64,000 nt of DNA from Stachybotrys elegans. Taxonomy: Eukaryota > Ascomycota > Sordariomycetes > Hypocreales > Stachybotryaceae. The translations under genes and the position numbers were made by a program. The notes below the pieces were generated by a model. That model was not told the origin of the DNA. It made no database searches and saw only the letters and a program-made list of their open reading frames with translations. Shown here piece after piece: positions 47,718 through 60,893 of this stretch; the first letter of the stretch is position 1, and the number at the start of each line of letters is the position of its first letter. The DNA lies in NCBI GenBank assembly GCA_020746835.1, contig JAGPNK010000004.1:1426001-1490000 (forward strand), in the 5' to 3' direction.

Positions 47718-50316
47718 CTACCATCCCTTCTTGCGTGCAAATCGCTTGTTGAGTAGTGCGAGCACTTTGGGCACATTGAACTGGACGTATTCCAGGTCGA
47801 GTTCGTCCTGGTTATCCTTTTGCATCTCGAGGAGATCGTCGAGCTTAAGGTCAAGCTCTAGAAGTCCACGGTTGCGGCCTATTCCTGCGTTAGCTTACCA
47901 CTCGTCCGTTGCAAGTCATTGTCACATACCCTTGTAGTGCAGAGAAATGACGAAGGTACCAGGCAATGGGCTGGTGAAGTTGAAGTAAATGCTGGCTCGT
48001 CGGTTGTCGGGAACGTTGCTCTTCTGAATGACACCCTCCTTCTCGAGCTGCTGGTGGGTGAACTTGTAAGGGCCCAGAACCTGTTGCTTCTGCTGCTTCC
48101 TCCTTGTGCCTTCGCTCTGGGAGCGGACGTTGTGTAAATAGCTTTTGTATGTATCCAACTGGCCAACCAAATACGTGTTGTGGTCGCGAATGGTCTTGTA
48201 AACCTCTTCAAGCTTCTGAGTCTCGGCAATAACACCATCCTTGAGAGACCCGAGGTGGTGCAGCTCCTGCTCAATCTCATCTCTCAGCAGGCTGAACTGA
48301 TCGCTCTTATCAATCACTCGCATCTCCTGTAGCTGCGACAAGAGTTCCATGGCCCGGATGCCCTTGCGAACCATAACGGCGTCGTTGCGGCTTGTTGCTG
48401 CAGCATCGGCGATACGCTCCAGCCGCAGAGGGCGGCGCGCAACCGGGCTATTGGCGGGTATCGATCTCATGACTTGCACAAAGATGGACTTGGCTTCCAT
48501 AAAGAACACTTCCTCCTGTGTAATGTCCAGTGCTGCCGTCAGGCCATCTATGGTCGTCTCCCATCTGCTAAACAGGGGCAGGTTGATAACCTTGTTCTCC
48601 TTGCGGGGTACCTGTGCTGGGGCAGGACCAAGCTCCGACACGAGGATGGCAAGGTGAGAGTTGTCGTCCTTGCAAAGCTCGCCATGGTGCTTCTCAATAA
48701 GAGAGTGCATTGCATAGATTTCGTTGAGGGTAATGTCGAGCTCCAAGTTCTTCTTGGATAAAGCAACGTAGTTGTCCATCTCGAGACTCTCGTAAAAGTC
48801 TTGGACCTCGCACAGATCGAGCATGAATTTGTTGATCCTATCCTTGTTGTCCTCGATGAAAGGCGCAAGCTTGGCCATGTAGGGTTCCTTGGCATATGAT
48901 GGCTTGTTGGCCAGGTTCTGCAACATCTTTGCAATGTACGTGAGCGTACGACGGGGACGCTCAGCGGGAGTACCATCGATCAGCATGTAAGACTTGGGAG
49001 TGACGATGGCTGGGTTGATAAAGCGCAGGAAGAAGAAGCCGCCGATCAATGTGCAAATAACCTGGTCGTTAGCATCAGGGTATTTGCGCTTGGTCAAACT
49101 CCTGATCTGCTTGCAGATCCATCGAATACCGTACGGCGCCTCCTCCAAACCGTCGAGAATGGTCGTCAAGAAGCCGTCCGCAATCTCCGTCAGCATCTTC
49201 AGTCGAGGCTCAATGATGGCCTGCACCTTTGGGTCATCAGCAGCCTGCTCGGCAGTGATTCCCTTGGACATGGACGGTGGGAGATGGCCAGTGTCTTCCT
49301 CAATCTGCTCAATCATGCGCTCATACACCTTGAGTGGGTTGATCTCCAAGTCCAGGTCTTGCAACTCGATCAGGCTGTTGATTCTATCAGCCAGCACCGA
49401 TCGAAGAAAGCTCTGACCAGGTCCTCGGCGGGTGTAGGTTGTCATCATTCGCGAGACGGGAGTGTTGGCTCGAAGAAGAGATGAATAGTCGGGGGTGTGG
49501 TCGAACTGGTAGGTCAAGACAGACTGGAAAGTTGGTTAGCGCAGGGCAGAAGGTGGTGGTCAACTGGGATGCGTACCTGAAACATGGTCAAGAGCAAATG
49601 CTCTTCTCGACTCTCGTATTGGTTTCCGTAGATGGTGAACATGACGGTCTGAAGCAGCGAGTCGATTTCGGACATGGAAACGAGACGGCAAAGGTGGGCG
49701 ATATGCCGCGACTCGGATTGTAGCAGAAACATGAGGTTGCCGTATTTCTGTGTCTTCTCGTCGTTAGGGAAGAAGCCTTCTTGCATATCGGTAGCATCTT
49801 CCAGATGGCTGGCGACTTCGTTTTGCTGACCAGATTGTCAGCACTTATATCATAATGTCGAGCCACGAAACATGGGACGTACTTCTTCAAGTGCCATGCG
49901 GTTCTGGATCAGAAGAGCGATTCTCGAATCGAGATAGCGAACGTCTTTTTCGAGAACAAAGTTCTTCTTGGACTGCGAGGAGATCTTGGTCTTGAGCTCT
50001 CGGAGGATCTTCTGGGCTATTTAGGGTGGCTGTCAGTATGCGAACCGGGAGGCCGAGAAACGGATAACGGCTGTGGAGTAGCTGAGGGGATTGGGCCTCG
50101 CTGCGGCGTACCTTTGGCCAGGTCGTCTTCAATCTGCAAGTCACCCTCATTGGCAGACATGGACATGTACAAGGCGGACATGGAGTAGCGCTTCGACTGG
50201 CGCGCCGAGCGCGAGCCATCATATGACGACATTGTGTTTTGTCGTGTCAAGGGCTGGGCCGAAGTGGACGACGCCGTAGACGCTCGTGAGATACTAGGTG
50301 GCGCCATGACTGACAT
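47718..50316 (-). CDS. Ras GTPase-activating protein, Gap1/Sar1 (IQGAP-related) type
   Basis: Predicted 780 aa from exons 50316-50112, 50016-49883, 49825-49577, 49523-47930 and 47878-47718. The ATG at 50316 ([14 protein letters not shown]) is the first reasonable start, though the frame is open further upstream. An N-terminal Ser-rich part is followed by a coiled coil ([36 protein letters not shown]). The RasGAP domain spans about residues 170-450: [22 protein letters not shown] forms the arginine-finger loop region and [12 protein letters not shown] the FLR signature. The C-terminal third is the RasGAP_C domain shared with IQGAP ([31 protein letters not shown], and the last exon [22 protein letters not shown]). 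This layout and length match S. pombe Gap1/Sar1, a negative regulator of Ras1 in mating and polarity. Confidence 0.92.
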
Positions 50317-53300
50317 GGTGGACGCGGCGAGACGATGCAATGTCGGCGGGGGACGGAGAGGCGAAGTAGGCTCTCGAGGCCCCCAGGACGTCGGCCGACG
50401 AGACAGTAACTGGCGAAGCAGCGGTGGTTGTGCGTGTATCGCTGGGGTCGCGACTCGAAAGACGTGCGTGCGTGTGGTGCGAGGGTTGCGCCGGCGACGG
50501 GAGCGAAGAGGGTGGCAGAAATTCGAAGCAGAATGACAGGAGCACAAGCAGACGCTTCTTCTCAATCAGCGACCTCGAAGAGGCTCGAGGAATTGCGAGG
50601 GTTGGGCGCTGCGTGCCCTCGTCGCGATTTGCTGGAGGTATGGTATGTAGAGAGCGAGAATGAAGGGGGCAGCAGTAGTAGACGAGACGAGGTAGGCGAC
50701 GGTAGGGCAGTTTGGCGGTGGGCAGGCAAGAAGACTGCAGGAGCGGGGGTCCGGGTGTACATGTACCTCTGTACCAGGCACAGGGCAGGGAGGAGGGAGG
50801 GACCTTTCCTTCGATAAGGTACCAGCCTGGAACCCAGAACCTGGAAGGTGCGGGCGGTAGACGACCGACCACTGCAGGTAATTATGCGGATTTAATCCAT
50901 TGTGCGGCAGAAGAGCGGAGCAGGCACTCGGGGCAAGGAAAGGAGGAGCAGGCTATCACTTGATGGAATATTAATTCATCACCAGAGCTACCATTGCAGC
51001 AGATGACGAGGTGCAAGGCGCGGCTACGAGGCGAGGTGGGTGGATGATAATAGGCCAGATATCGCGATGCATGCATGCGCTCATCTCATTCATTCCAGTG
51101 TTTGTCCCAGGCCCCCCTGGATAGCCGTGTCAACCAGCCGGGTTGGAAAATCATGAGAGACAAGCCGTATCATTAATTATGGAATTGCATGTGCCTTGCC
51201 AACCTTGCCCGCCCGCCCGCCTGCCTGCCTTGCTTGCTTTGCTTGCTTTGCTTGCTTTGCTTTGTGCGGGCAGAGACAAGCGCAATGACCAGGCCGCACG
51301 GCACGGTTGGACAGTTTTGTGTTTTTGAGCTTACGTCTGCGTCTACGTCTCGTCGCTCAGCTGCTTGGAGGTGAGGTCCAATTGTGTGTGCGCACAGCGC
51401 GGGTGTTTCAGACCTCGGGTTGGGAGCACGGCGCAGGGCGGCTGAGTACACGAGTACGTGCGTGGATGGATGGATGGAATTGGGCTAGCTGAATGGACGG
51501 GTTGAACGGGTTGATGGTATGATATCAAAGTGTTTCCCTCTCTCTCAGCCATGTACGTGGGTGTCAAGCAGGCCTTGTTAGGTTGGGTACCACACAGCTC
51601 GGGATGAGCAAGGTGGTGGGCTGGCTAGCCTCTTGAGTGGATGATGATAAGTCAACAACCGTGGTGGTGATGGAGGGGGAGCGAGAGATGCGGGCGTTGG
51701 CCCTCACCGCACTCCCACTCCCACTCCCACGCCCTCCCTATCGTTTTCTATTGCCTATTGCATTCATCGCGTGTGTGCTCCAGGCCTCCACCTTCAGAAT
51801 TGCAAGCCCAAAGCGCACAAACGGCCAGAACAGTGCCATTTAGTCTGCGACCTGAGGGACCACTAAGTTGGGTTGCCGGCGGGGACTCGTGCGCTAACCG
51901 TCTCCTTTCTCCTCTTGCTCCCTAGGCCCTGAACTTCAAGCCTAGGCTAAGAAGCACATCTTCTGCTGATGCGATTCAGGGGTTGCTGGGCAGTGTGTTG
52001 TTGGATGTACTGTACTGCCTAGTCAGCCAAGATATCCGGTCTTCTGGGCGAACTGCTTTGTTTTTTTTGTTTTTTTTTTGCCCTCTCCCTCTGATCTCCG
52101 CGTATTCGTTCGCGCCCTCGTGATGGAGATGGTTAATTACAGGAAGAGGGAAGAGGCGATGTCGATCAACGCCACAACGTAAATTTGCCCTGACAGCAAG
52201 ATACCGTCTAAGCGCTGTCAGAACGGCACCCGGCATAGCCCAAGCAAGACTCCTTTCTTTTGACATACTGGGAAGGTATCCGGCACCTCGCGAGCTGCAG
52301 CGTTCCGGGCAAGACCATTATCACAAGTCAGACATCATGATCACGTCGCCAAAGTCCCAAACCAACAACGACAAGCATCCCAGACCCATGGATACACGCT
52401 ATCGCCTTCCTTCCCGGCACCCCTGGCACGATGACGATGAGAGCCGGCGGATATGGCGTTTTCGTGCGAGCTTCGCTGACAAGACCAAAATTCATGAGGG
52501 GCGCCTGACCTGCCTTCAGTGGGTTCTGCCTTAAGAACCTAATACCCTTACCTGCAGTTCTCGGTTGGTAAGTACCTGAGAGGAGCGCCCAGGCTGACTC
52601 CACTCCCACACTTCAAAGCCCCCATTTTTCCCTCGGTACCTCCTAGCGTCAGGGGCACGAGTCCACTCATGAGCCCTCCACACTATCACATCACTTGCCA
52701 GGCACAGAGGCAGAACCAGTAAGTACCGGTACATACTTACCTACACTCGCACTACTGCTAACCTAAGGGCAACCTATAGAGACCAAAAGGGTGATGGTAG
52801 GTAGGCACGGCACGGCAAGAATGATGCCACTTCTGCAGCAGCGCGAACACGGACGGACCAACACCTCGGCCAGCCTAGAGACGTACAAATAATTGCATAG
52901 GTACGCTGTCATTTCGACATTCGTCACAGCGTGTCGCAACGGACTATCTGCAGGGGCTCATCATGCTGGGTCATGCTGGGTAGGTATGCGCCGCCTGTGT
53001 TTCTTCCCAATGAGGTGGTTGGGAAGATGCGCGAAGGGGGCACAGCTGAGAGGTTTGTGATCCTCTCCCAAACCTCCATCACCTGTTAGTTGTTCAGCTA
53101 AGTGGTTAGCGACCAACAACCACGCCCGATACTAATTAGCCTGCGAAACGATGTCCAGCTATACACTTCTAATATCTATCTCTACCTAGCAATATGGGAA
53201 AGGGCCATGGCACCAGGGCGTCCCATATCAATACATACTCTCTCCCCCGCATTGACATGGCTGCTGTTTTACGACGAATCACTTTCCACGGCATGGGGGG

Positions 53301-53964
53301 ACACTTCTGCCACGCAACCTGTTGAAACGTCCAAGGGAGGGTACCATGCTTGTATGCATATGCCGTGGATGGACATGGTGTGCACTCCATCTTGCTCGCC
53401 GTGTCAAGATAATCCCCGAAGGCACAGCCATCGACGCAGGCTCTGACACTCATGGGCGGAGATGGCAGGCGCATTACATCCGGATAAGCACACATGCATG
53501 AGATACGACGTGAAGGTGTGTGGTTCGAGACGCTGCACCATCCCATGCAGCCGCCTCGAGCGTCACTTCTGTCATGCCAGGAGGTGAGGTTTCGTCAAAG
53601 ACACACTTCCTGCACAGTGGTTTCAGAGATGGCTTCTAGACGCCCGGCATGGGCGAGAAGCCATCCTTCATTTCAGCCCACCCCATCGCCATGGGCTGAG
53701 TTCGAATCGGGCTTTCGTCCAACGCATCGGGACTATGATATGTTTCGATTCGCCAAACCAGGGGTGCATGCTGAACGTTTCTAGCCACCGTCACCAAGAA
53801 TCGGGCCGGGGGTCATCGGATAGGGAAGCCCCCTTATCATGAAACCCTTACCCGTCCTCCACTATGGGGCAAGTTGTAACCTGTGGTAGGCGGCAAGCTC
53901 TGTACAAGGAGTGTTGTATTCTCATCGTCCCATCTACGAGTCTGTATTCGCCCATGACTTGGCC
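50317..53964. other. Long intergenic region (3.6 kb) with simple repeats
   Basis: Promoter side of the RasGAP gene and 3' side of the GNAT gene. The first 500 bp keep the RasGAP frame open upstream but show no conserved motif. Simple repeats occur around 51206-51264, 51711-51730 and a poly-T at 52061-52079. Open frames of 60-125 codons at 53100-53800 are mutually overlapping and unsupported. Confidence 0.45.
51206..51264. repeat. CCCG / CCTG / TTGC-CTTTG microsatellite
   Basis: A staircase of short repeats: CCCG three times, CCTG twice, then TTGC and CTTTGCTTG several times. It is non-coding simple sequence in the RasGAP promoter-side region. Confidence 0.75.
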
Positions 53965-54705
53965 TCATGCTTGGCTGCTGTGCCGAAGCACCATGGAGTA
54001 GTGAGGACCCCCGAGGATAGACAGCTCCCTCAGAACCTCGAACCCAGACTTCTTGTACAGTAGAAATCCGGCCGGTGTTGCCACCAGGTGGCAGTCCTTG
54101 CCCTCGGCTGCCGCTTGCTCCATACCCCAACGCAGCAGGAGCTTTCCCACCCCACGCCCTTGGTGTCGTGGATGGACGCCGAGGTTCCCCAGACCTGTCA
54201 CATTTTCCACTCATCAGCACGGTTTGTTTCGCACTCGTATTTGACGTGCCATTGCATTCGGTACGTCCAGGGGCTGTTACGAGTACTCACACCACAAGTC
54301 GTCGTCGCCGTCTGGCCCGAACGTCTCCAATACATCCTTGCCTAGGATCTCCTTCATCTCCTCGAAGGCCTTCTCGTCGAACCCAGGCACTGGCTCGATA
54401 TATGGCAGCGGCTGTGCGTCACTTCCGCTGACTGGTCGCTCCCACATCGCAAAGCCCACAATCTCGCCGTTCAGCTCGTCGTCGGTCACCACCACAAACA
54501 CGGGTCGTGGGGCCTTCATATACAGAGTAAAGCGAGCCAACCACCATGGTGTTGCAGCCTCCTCGTATGAAACGCCAGCGGGCCGAAGGTGACTAGGAAA
54601 CAGCCTACTGGAGATGATGTCCGTATCGGCGTGGAAGGAGGCGACAGTCGCCTGGACGATGCCGGGTATGTCTTTCTCGACAGCCCTACGGAGTTGAAGT
54701 GGCAT
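53965..54705 (-). CDS. GNAT-family N-acetyltransferase
   Basis: Predicted 214 aa from exons 54705-54291 and 54194-53965; the 96-bp intron joins DDDLW to CLGNLGVHPRHQGRG, in phase. The start MPLQLRRAVEKDIPGIVQATVASF is the usual GNAT beta1-alpha1 opening. The acetyl-CoA binding loop is QGRGVGKLLLRW (about residues 149-160), and ATPAGFLLYKKSGFEVL is the conserved alpha4-beta6 region. Fungal relatives of this size are small-molecule or protein N-acetyltransferases of unknown substrate. It sits alone between two long intergenic stretches, with no clue to the acceptor. Confidence 0.88.
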
Positions 54706-55961
54706 GGTGTACTTCTCGTTTCCTTGATAGGAGGCGCTTGATGTTTTTGGCCTGATGTCTGTATAACAGGCAACACAGATATAATGGGGGAAGAAGAGGA
54801 GTCATCGGGTGGATCCGTAGTCCGCCGACAACTATGAAGCACTGACATTTCAGTTTGTGATATCCACCACAAGCCAGTCTGATCCACTTGAAGGGCGGCT
54901 TGGAGGCCTACGTGCTTGTTAATACAACTGGTTTGTGGGAAAGAGTGTGCGCCCTTCAGTGACATTATGAGGTCGAAAGGCCGATGTAGGACCTGATGAG
55001 GCAACAATGATTGCGTGGGACGTAACGAATATATCTGTTTTTGTCTATACTGTCAGCCACGTGTAGTTCGGCTTGGCTGGTGAGCCCATTAGCTCTCCTT
55101 GTGGGCCAAGGCTCGTATTCCTCCATGTCAACACACCACGATCTTCGTGCTGATCAAGCCGTGGTGTTTACGGGAAAATCTGAAACATTACATGGACGTG
55201 ATTCAGCTCTTGTGGTGAGGAGTCGCATTACTGGGACGCTGATACGCTGGCCGCTTTAGCAACACACCTTTATGCACAATGCTGTGATGGAGATGGTTCT
55301 GCTCTCGACCAATCCTTTGGACGCATCTATCGCCCATCCATGTCAACGGGCACGACATGTCTGGTTACAAGGTCAGAAACTACCCAACAGCTGAATCGGG
55401 CAGTGCTGGCTATTATTGTCTCTACCTAAGCTCTGGTATTCAGACTAGCGGTGAATGAATAGTATGGGGGTGTGGTCTTCCTTTGGCGATATCTTCCATT
55501 GTCGGCCACTTTATCTCTTGACCACTGCTACTCTCCCATGCCATGAGTGTTTTGGGGGCTTAGTTGTTCTATATGCGCCATCAATTGGTCGATCGGAATC
55601 ACGCCTAATGCGTCTGATCGGAGCGGAATCCTGGCACGCGACTCGGGTAATCGACCGTGATATCAGACAGGCACAGTGTTACACATATCCTATTCATAAG
55701 TGCATGTACACACCACACTCATACTGTCCAACTAGATGCAACCCAGTAGGCGAGGAATGCCAATGTGCATCGAGCGGAAAGCAAGTTCACGATGTGGTAT
55801 AGGGTAGATCAACCCAGAGTGAGGAGGAGGAGTGACGCAGTTGATGCTTATTAAGGTCAGACCCGGAGTCTCAAGCTCCAAGCATCCATGGCAACAAGGT
55901 TCTTGCCGTGATCCAACAACACAACCACAACGCTTGCTCGAACCAGCACCGTCAATTGAAA
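54706..55961. other. Divergent intergenic region GNAT / peroxiredoxin
   Basis: About 1.25 kb between divergent genes. It should carry both promoters. I do not see a clear Yap1-type TTACTAA site near the peroxiredoxin gene, and no coding frame is supported. Confidence 0.5.
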
Positions 55962-56695
55962 ATGGCTTTCCGTGCACCTATCCGCCGCATTGCTCTGGCA
56001 AGACCCGCCTTTGCTCCCGCCAGGGCCTTCCACGCAACCCCTCGCGCGTTCGTCAAGGTCGGCGATGAGCTCCCAGCTGTCGAGCTGTTTGAGGACTCCC
56101 CCGGCAACACGGTCAATCTGGCCGAGGCCTTCAAGGCTGGCGATGGGTACATCATTGGAGTCCCCGGTGCCTTTACGGGAACCTGCTCCAGCCAGCACGT
56201 GCCCTCCTACATCAACCACCCTCGCCTTAAGGAGGCTGGACAGGTGTTTGTGGTTTCAGTCAACGACCCCTTCGTGTGAGCGGCATTGGCGAAGTTGATA
56301 CCGTCCAGCTGCTGACAGATGGGATAGGATGAAGGCATGGCGTTCTCAGCTTGATCCTGCTGAGCAGACTGGAGTAAGCCCGACCCTCCCGCCATCCTGC
56401 ATCTCATATGGACTCCCAACTGACGTGATGCAGATCCGATTCCTGGCTGACCCTACAGCCGCCTTTGTTAAGGCTCTTGACCTTAGCTGGGACGGCGGCA
56501 GCGCCATTTTCGGCGGCCCCAGAAGCTCGCGATTTGCTCTCAAGATCGAGAACGGCAAGGTCAGCAAGACTCATATTGAGCCCGACGCCACTGGTGCAGA
56601 TGGTTAGTAGAACACGCGTGTTCCACCTTGGCTGTGTTGATGCTGTTGCTGACCGCCCCTAGTCTCCATGGCCGAGAAGGTTCTGACCAAGTAAA
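55962..56695 (+). CDS. Mitochondrial-type Prx5/AhpE-like peroxiredoxin
   Basis: Predicted 186 aa from exons 55962-56275, 56328-56373, 56434-56602 and 56664-56695, all in phase. The first 28 residues are basic and hydroxylated (MAFRAPIRRIALARPAF...AFHATPRAF), a good mitochondrial presequence. The redoxin fold follows: VGDELPAVELFED, then PGAFTGTCSSQHVPSYI, which carries the peroxidatic Cys (residue 75). DPFVMKAWRSQL, IRFLADPTAAFVKALDL and GPRSSRFALKIENGKV complete the Prx5 pattern. No second Cys occurs anywhere in the predicted protein, so it would work as a 1-Cys enzyme with an external thiol. Role: reduction of hydrogen peroxide and organic hydroperoxides, probably in mitochondria. Confidence 0.93.
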
Positions 56696-58078
56696 AGACC
56701 TGTGTAACGTTGGAACAGATGAAAGAAGACCGTACCTCTTGTTATGTTGAGATGAAAGCCTGCGGGGAGTCGGCACATATGTCTCTTAGACGTCAAGTTT
56801 ATGCAAATTACCATGGTTGGCTGCATGTAGAGCACGTGGTCCATTTCTTGTGCACACACTGATCGGTGCCTGAATGTTAGTACCCGATTCATAGCGGCTC
56901 GGGTAGCTTCTGCCTACTCGTGTTGGGTACTTTCTTTCTTTTTCCATCTCATCAGGTTGCTGCTTTACGCCGAGGGATATCAGCTCACACGAGCCCTTCG
57001 CCAAGCAGGTACTTGATACAAATGACTACAGGCTGCTGCGTTTTAGGAACGAGACTCATTCCTTGTGAATAGGAGAGAAGTCAGACGTAACTCTTTAGAT
57101 CGACACCGCCTGGCCCGCCATTGTCATCAAGGCTGTCATTGCCATAATGAATCAGATGCATCATGGGTCAGTCGAGTCCATGGCGGGGACCAGCTTTTCA
57201 CGACGCCACCAAGCCCGCATCCTGGGGTTTGCCTCGCTGGACCAAAGGTGTCCGGCTGGAGGTATCCAGAACCTGGACCGATGACTCCATGCAGCAACGG
57301 TACTCGCATGCACCATATATAAAGCCGCAAAATATAGGTTCCATCGGTATGGCCTAGTGTGCCACTCTAGGCAGAGAGGTACTCAGTACTTTAAGAACAA
57401 AAAACTGGACCTCTACGGCAGGCACGGTGCAACCCTTTTCCTTCTCAGCCCGCAAACCCCGGTCATCGGTCCTCCCAGCCCTTGGCAGCCCTTAAGGCCG
57501 GCCGACCTGCGACTGGCTTCCATACCCGCCTGTGCCTTGCCTTCCAGTTCTGTTTGATCTCACCTCAACCACCAACCCCGTGCCGCTCTGATCCCGTTGT
57601 CACGCTCCTGCTTCAACCCCACGCATTATTCAGCGGTGTAACGGCTTGTTTTTCTCTCTCTTTCTCAGCTTCTTCGCGACGATAGTTTCCGCCCCTCGCT
57701 TCTTCCTTTCCTATGATCTAGTTGGTCATACCTGACCCTGCCACCCTGGCCCCGGATACTGATACCGAAGCCCGCCCACTATCTCTCGACTCTTGTCACT
57801 CTCACAGCCCAACCCAACCACAACCCCTCACCCTCTACACAGGCACCTGCGATTGCCTCGAACCTTTCCGTGAAACGGCTTGCCCCTAGGTGTTCGGTTG
57901 CTGCCGTCCTATAACCCTCCAAGTCGCCACGATTCCTCCCCTCACCAGGAAGCGGAAGGCTGCTGAGGCGACGATCAGCTCTGCCGTTAGAGACGATTCT
58001 CCTAGTAAGAGGGTCCTCGCCTCAGCTGTCGTGCCCTTGGCTGCTCCTCCCACTCCCGTCACCACTGCCAGTGCCGGT
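56696..58078. other. Intergenic, long leader of the Ariadne gene
   Basis: About 1.4 kb. The right half is C/T-rich, as in many fungal promoters. From 57890 to the ATG at 58079 the ligase frame is open but has no ATG; a stop (TAG at 57887-57889) precedes it. That TAG could also be an intron acceptor in the leader. No separate gene is supported. Confidence 0.5.
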
Positions 58079-59805
58079 ATGGATTCCGACGAGGAGTACA
58101 TGTCGGCTCTGTCCACCGACGACGAGCTCATGCAGGATGACAGTGGCGATGAGATTTCCGCAGGAGAAGGTACGTCGCTCCTCTTGCCTCTGTCGTAAAT
58201 ACCGGTATCGGTTGTCTAACCATCTACCTCTCTAGACTTTGACGATGACGACTTTGACGAGCCCGATCCCGACTTCGCCCTGACCACCAAGGACGACAAG
58301 AAGAAGAAGTTAGCGCACGTTGTATCATTCAAGGTCTTCGAGCCGGCCGATATCCAACGCCAACAAGACGACATGATTGACGAAGTAAACATGATCCTAG
58401 ACATGAGCAAGGAGGACGCAGCTATTCTCCTCCGCCACTTCCGATGGAATAAAGAACGTCTACTCGAAGACTACATGGACAGACCAGAGAAGGTCATGGA
58501 GGCAGCCGGCTTGAGCCACAACTCCAACACGCTGCCCAGACTAGAGGTCATTCCCAACTTCATGTGCGACATCTGCTGTGAAGATGAAGAGGGCCTCCAA
58601 AGTTTTGCTATGAAATGTGGCCACCGTTACTGCGTCGACTGCTACCGGCACTATCTGACCCAGAAGATTCGTGATGAAGGCGAGGCTGCAAGGATCCAGT
58701 GCCCTTCAGACGGCTGCGGGCGCATACTGGACAGCAGATCACTGGACTTGCTCGTCACAGCCGACCTGACGGACAGATACCAAGAGCTTCTCAACCGCAC
58801 CTACGTCGAAGACAAAGACATTTTCAAGTGGTGTCCCGCCCCCGACTGCCCGAACGCAATCGAGTGCGGCATCAAGAAGAAAGACCTGGACAAGACGGTT
58901 CCCAGCGTCGAATGTCGATGCGGATATCGGTTTTGCTTCGGCTGCCCGAACCCTGACCACCAGCCCGCCCCGTGTGCCTTGGTCAAGAAGTGGTTAAAGA
59001 AGTGTGCCGACGACTCAGAAACAGCCAACTGGATCTCGGCCAACACCAAGGAATGCCCCAAGTGCAACTCAACCATCGAGAAGAACGGTGGATGCAACCA
59101 CATGACGTGCCGCAAGTGCAAATACGAATTTTGCTGGATGTGCATGGGCTTATGGTCCGAGCATGGTACCAGCTGGTACAACTGCAATCGATATGAGGAG
59201 AAGAGCGGTTCCGAGGCTCGCGATGCACAGGCAAAATCTAGGACATCGCTCGAGCGCTACTTGCACTACTACAACCGCTATGCCAACCACGAACAGTCGG
59301 CTAAGCTGGACAAGGATATTGCCCAGAAGACAGAGAAGAAGATGGTACAGCTGCAGACCGCATCTGGAATGTCCTGGATAGAGGTCCAGTACCTCAACTC
59401 GGCATCTCAGGCTCTGCAAACCTGTCGCCAAACCCTTAAGTGGACCTATGCCTTTGCCTTCTACCTGGCTCGGAACAACCTCACTGAGATTTTTGAAGAC
59501 AACCAAAAGGATCTCGAGATGGCTGTGGAGAACCTCTCAGAAATGTTCGAAAAGCCCATAGCAGAATTGTCCGATTCAAAGCTCAAGGGCGACATCATGG
59601 ATAAGACTTCATACTGCAACAACCGGCGAGTGATTCTGTTAGATTTCACAGCCGAGAATCTTGCCAAAGGTAAGCTACACTCCCTCACCCCGTCTATATA
59701 TACCCCCTAGAGCACTCTCTGACTCGTTATGTAGCCAAATGGACCTTCAACTCAGATCTCACTTCTACCTCGAGTTCCGCTCCGCCTCCGCCTCCGCGCC
59801 GGTAA
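58079..59805 (+). CDS. Ariadne-type RBR E3 ubiquitin ligase
   Basis: Predicted 531 aa from exons 58079-58169, 58236-59669 and 59735-59805. The start MDSDEEYMS gives the acidic N-terminus usual for Ariadne proteins. A UBA-like helical region (MILDMSKEDAAILLRHFRWNKERLLEDYMD) precedes RING1 (CDICCEDEEGLQSFAMKCGHRYCVDCYRHYL), the IBR (KWCPAPDCPNAIEC...CRCGYRFCFGC) and RING2 (CPKCNSTIEKNGGCNHMTCRKCKYEFCWMC). In RING2 the catalytic Cys that receives ubiquitin is the one in GGCNHM. The C-terminal Ariadne domain (RYLHYYNRYANHEQSAKLD onward) is complete, and a short Pro/Arg tail ends the protein. Family knowledge: HHARI-like ligases are activated by neddylated cullin-RING complexes and ubiquitylate their substrates through a thioester step. 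Confidence 0.95.
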
Positions 59806-60893
59806 GCGGCCAGCTAATCGCAGAGCACCGGGTGGCAGAATTGTGTCTTTCCCATTACAGGAACATGTCAGTGCTGTGTCCTTACGGCCTTCCCACAATA
59901 CATTGGGTCAACCAGGCCCATGAGACCATGGATTGCTGTGTCTCCCCGTTCTTCAGATCCCGCCTATGATTTTCGATTCATACATTTCGATGGGCATTTC
60001 TCATACTGTCCTGGCATATATTACGCCTCAGACACACGGCATCAGGGAAATAGGTTATTTCCCTTTTACACTTGCGGTGTTGAGGGGTTGGCGACATTGC
60101 TGGCAATAGCTTCTCATCGGCCTCATCCTTCCCCATCCCATCCAACCGCGTTCTTCTTGATATCTTGTCTTTTGTCAGCCATAGACTGTTTATAACATTG
60201 TTTTCCTCCCCGCTCTCGCCATTCATTCACCCCCCTCTGATGGACCGACAGAATTGGAACGGGCGTGACAGCGTTTCACATTGGTGTTTTTGTCTTCTCT
60301 CCATTTCTTTGTTTTTCTCGTCTCGTTTCTTTGACCCTGCTTTCAGAGGGGCGCCGATGCTTGGGTTTTAGGATGGAATCTGGTAGCGAACGTAGAGTCG
60401 ACGAGGACGGCTTATGATGGACATGCTAGTTTTTTTTTTAAATACAATACCGGTGTATTTGAGCCGTGAGTTGCTGTCCGTTGACGTGACCTGGATTTTG
60501 AAGAAATGATTGCCCCCATACCTATTGCTATAGATTCCCCACCCCCTCTGCATCAGCTTGGTCACTAGCATCACTGTATTTCAAAGGTCATAGTCACAGT
60601 GTCAGTTTTTTGGACGAAACGGTAATTCAAATTCCTATCTCGTAGGCGCGATTTTCTGTGTATTCACAACGCCGGCTAGTGCCTCCCCAAACGCCCTGTC
60701 ATAACCGCAGCGCTCCGCGGTTCAGAACAGCCATACAAGAACAAGTTGCCTAATCAAATTACGCCAGAGCGTCATGGCAGAGACTAAAAAAGAAGTTGAA
60801 TAAACAGACAAACGCATGCTGAGCGCCATAGATAATGGGTATACTGGTATGACATGCAAAGTTCGCTCAAGCCCAAGCCTACTGCGTGCACAG
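59806..60893. other. Shared 3' region of convergent Ariadne and Exo1 genes
   Basis: About 1.1 kb between converging genes. T-rich and AT-rich patches (for example near 60430-60445) suit polyadenylation. No coding frame is supported. Confidence 0.5.

Noticed and set aside
53690..53730. TTCGAATCGGG resembling a tRNA B-box
   Set aside because: No matching A-box, acceptor stem or cloverleaf around it.
57890..58078. N-terminal extension of the Ariadne ligase in the open upstream frame
   Set aside because: No ATG in this frame and a stop just before it; family members start with the acidic segment at 58079.
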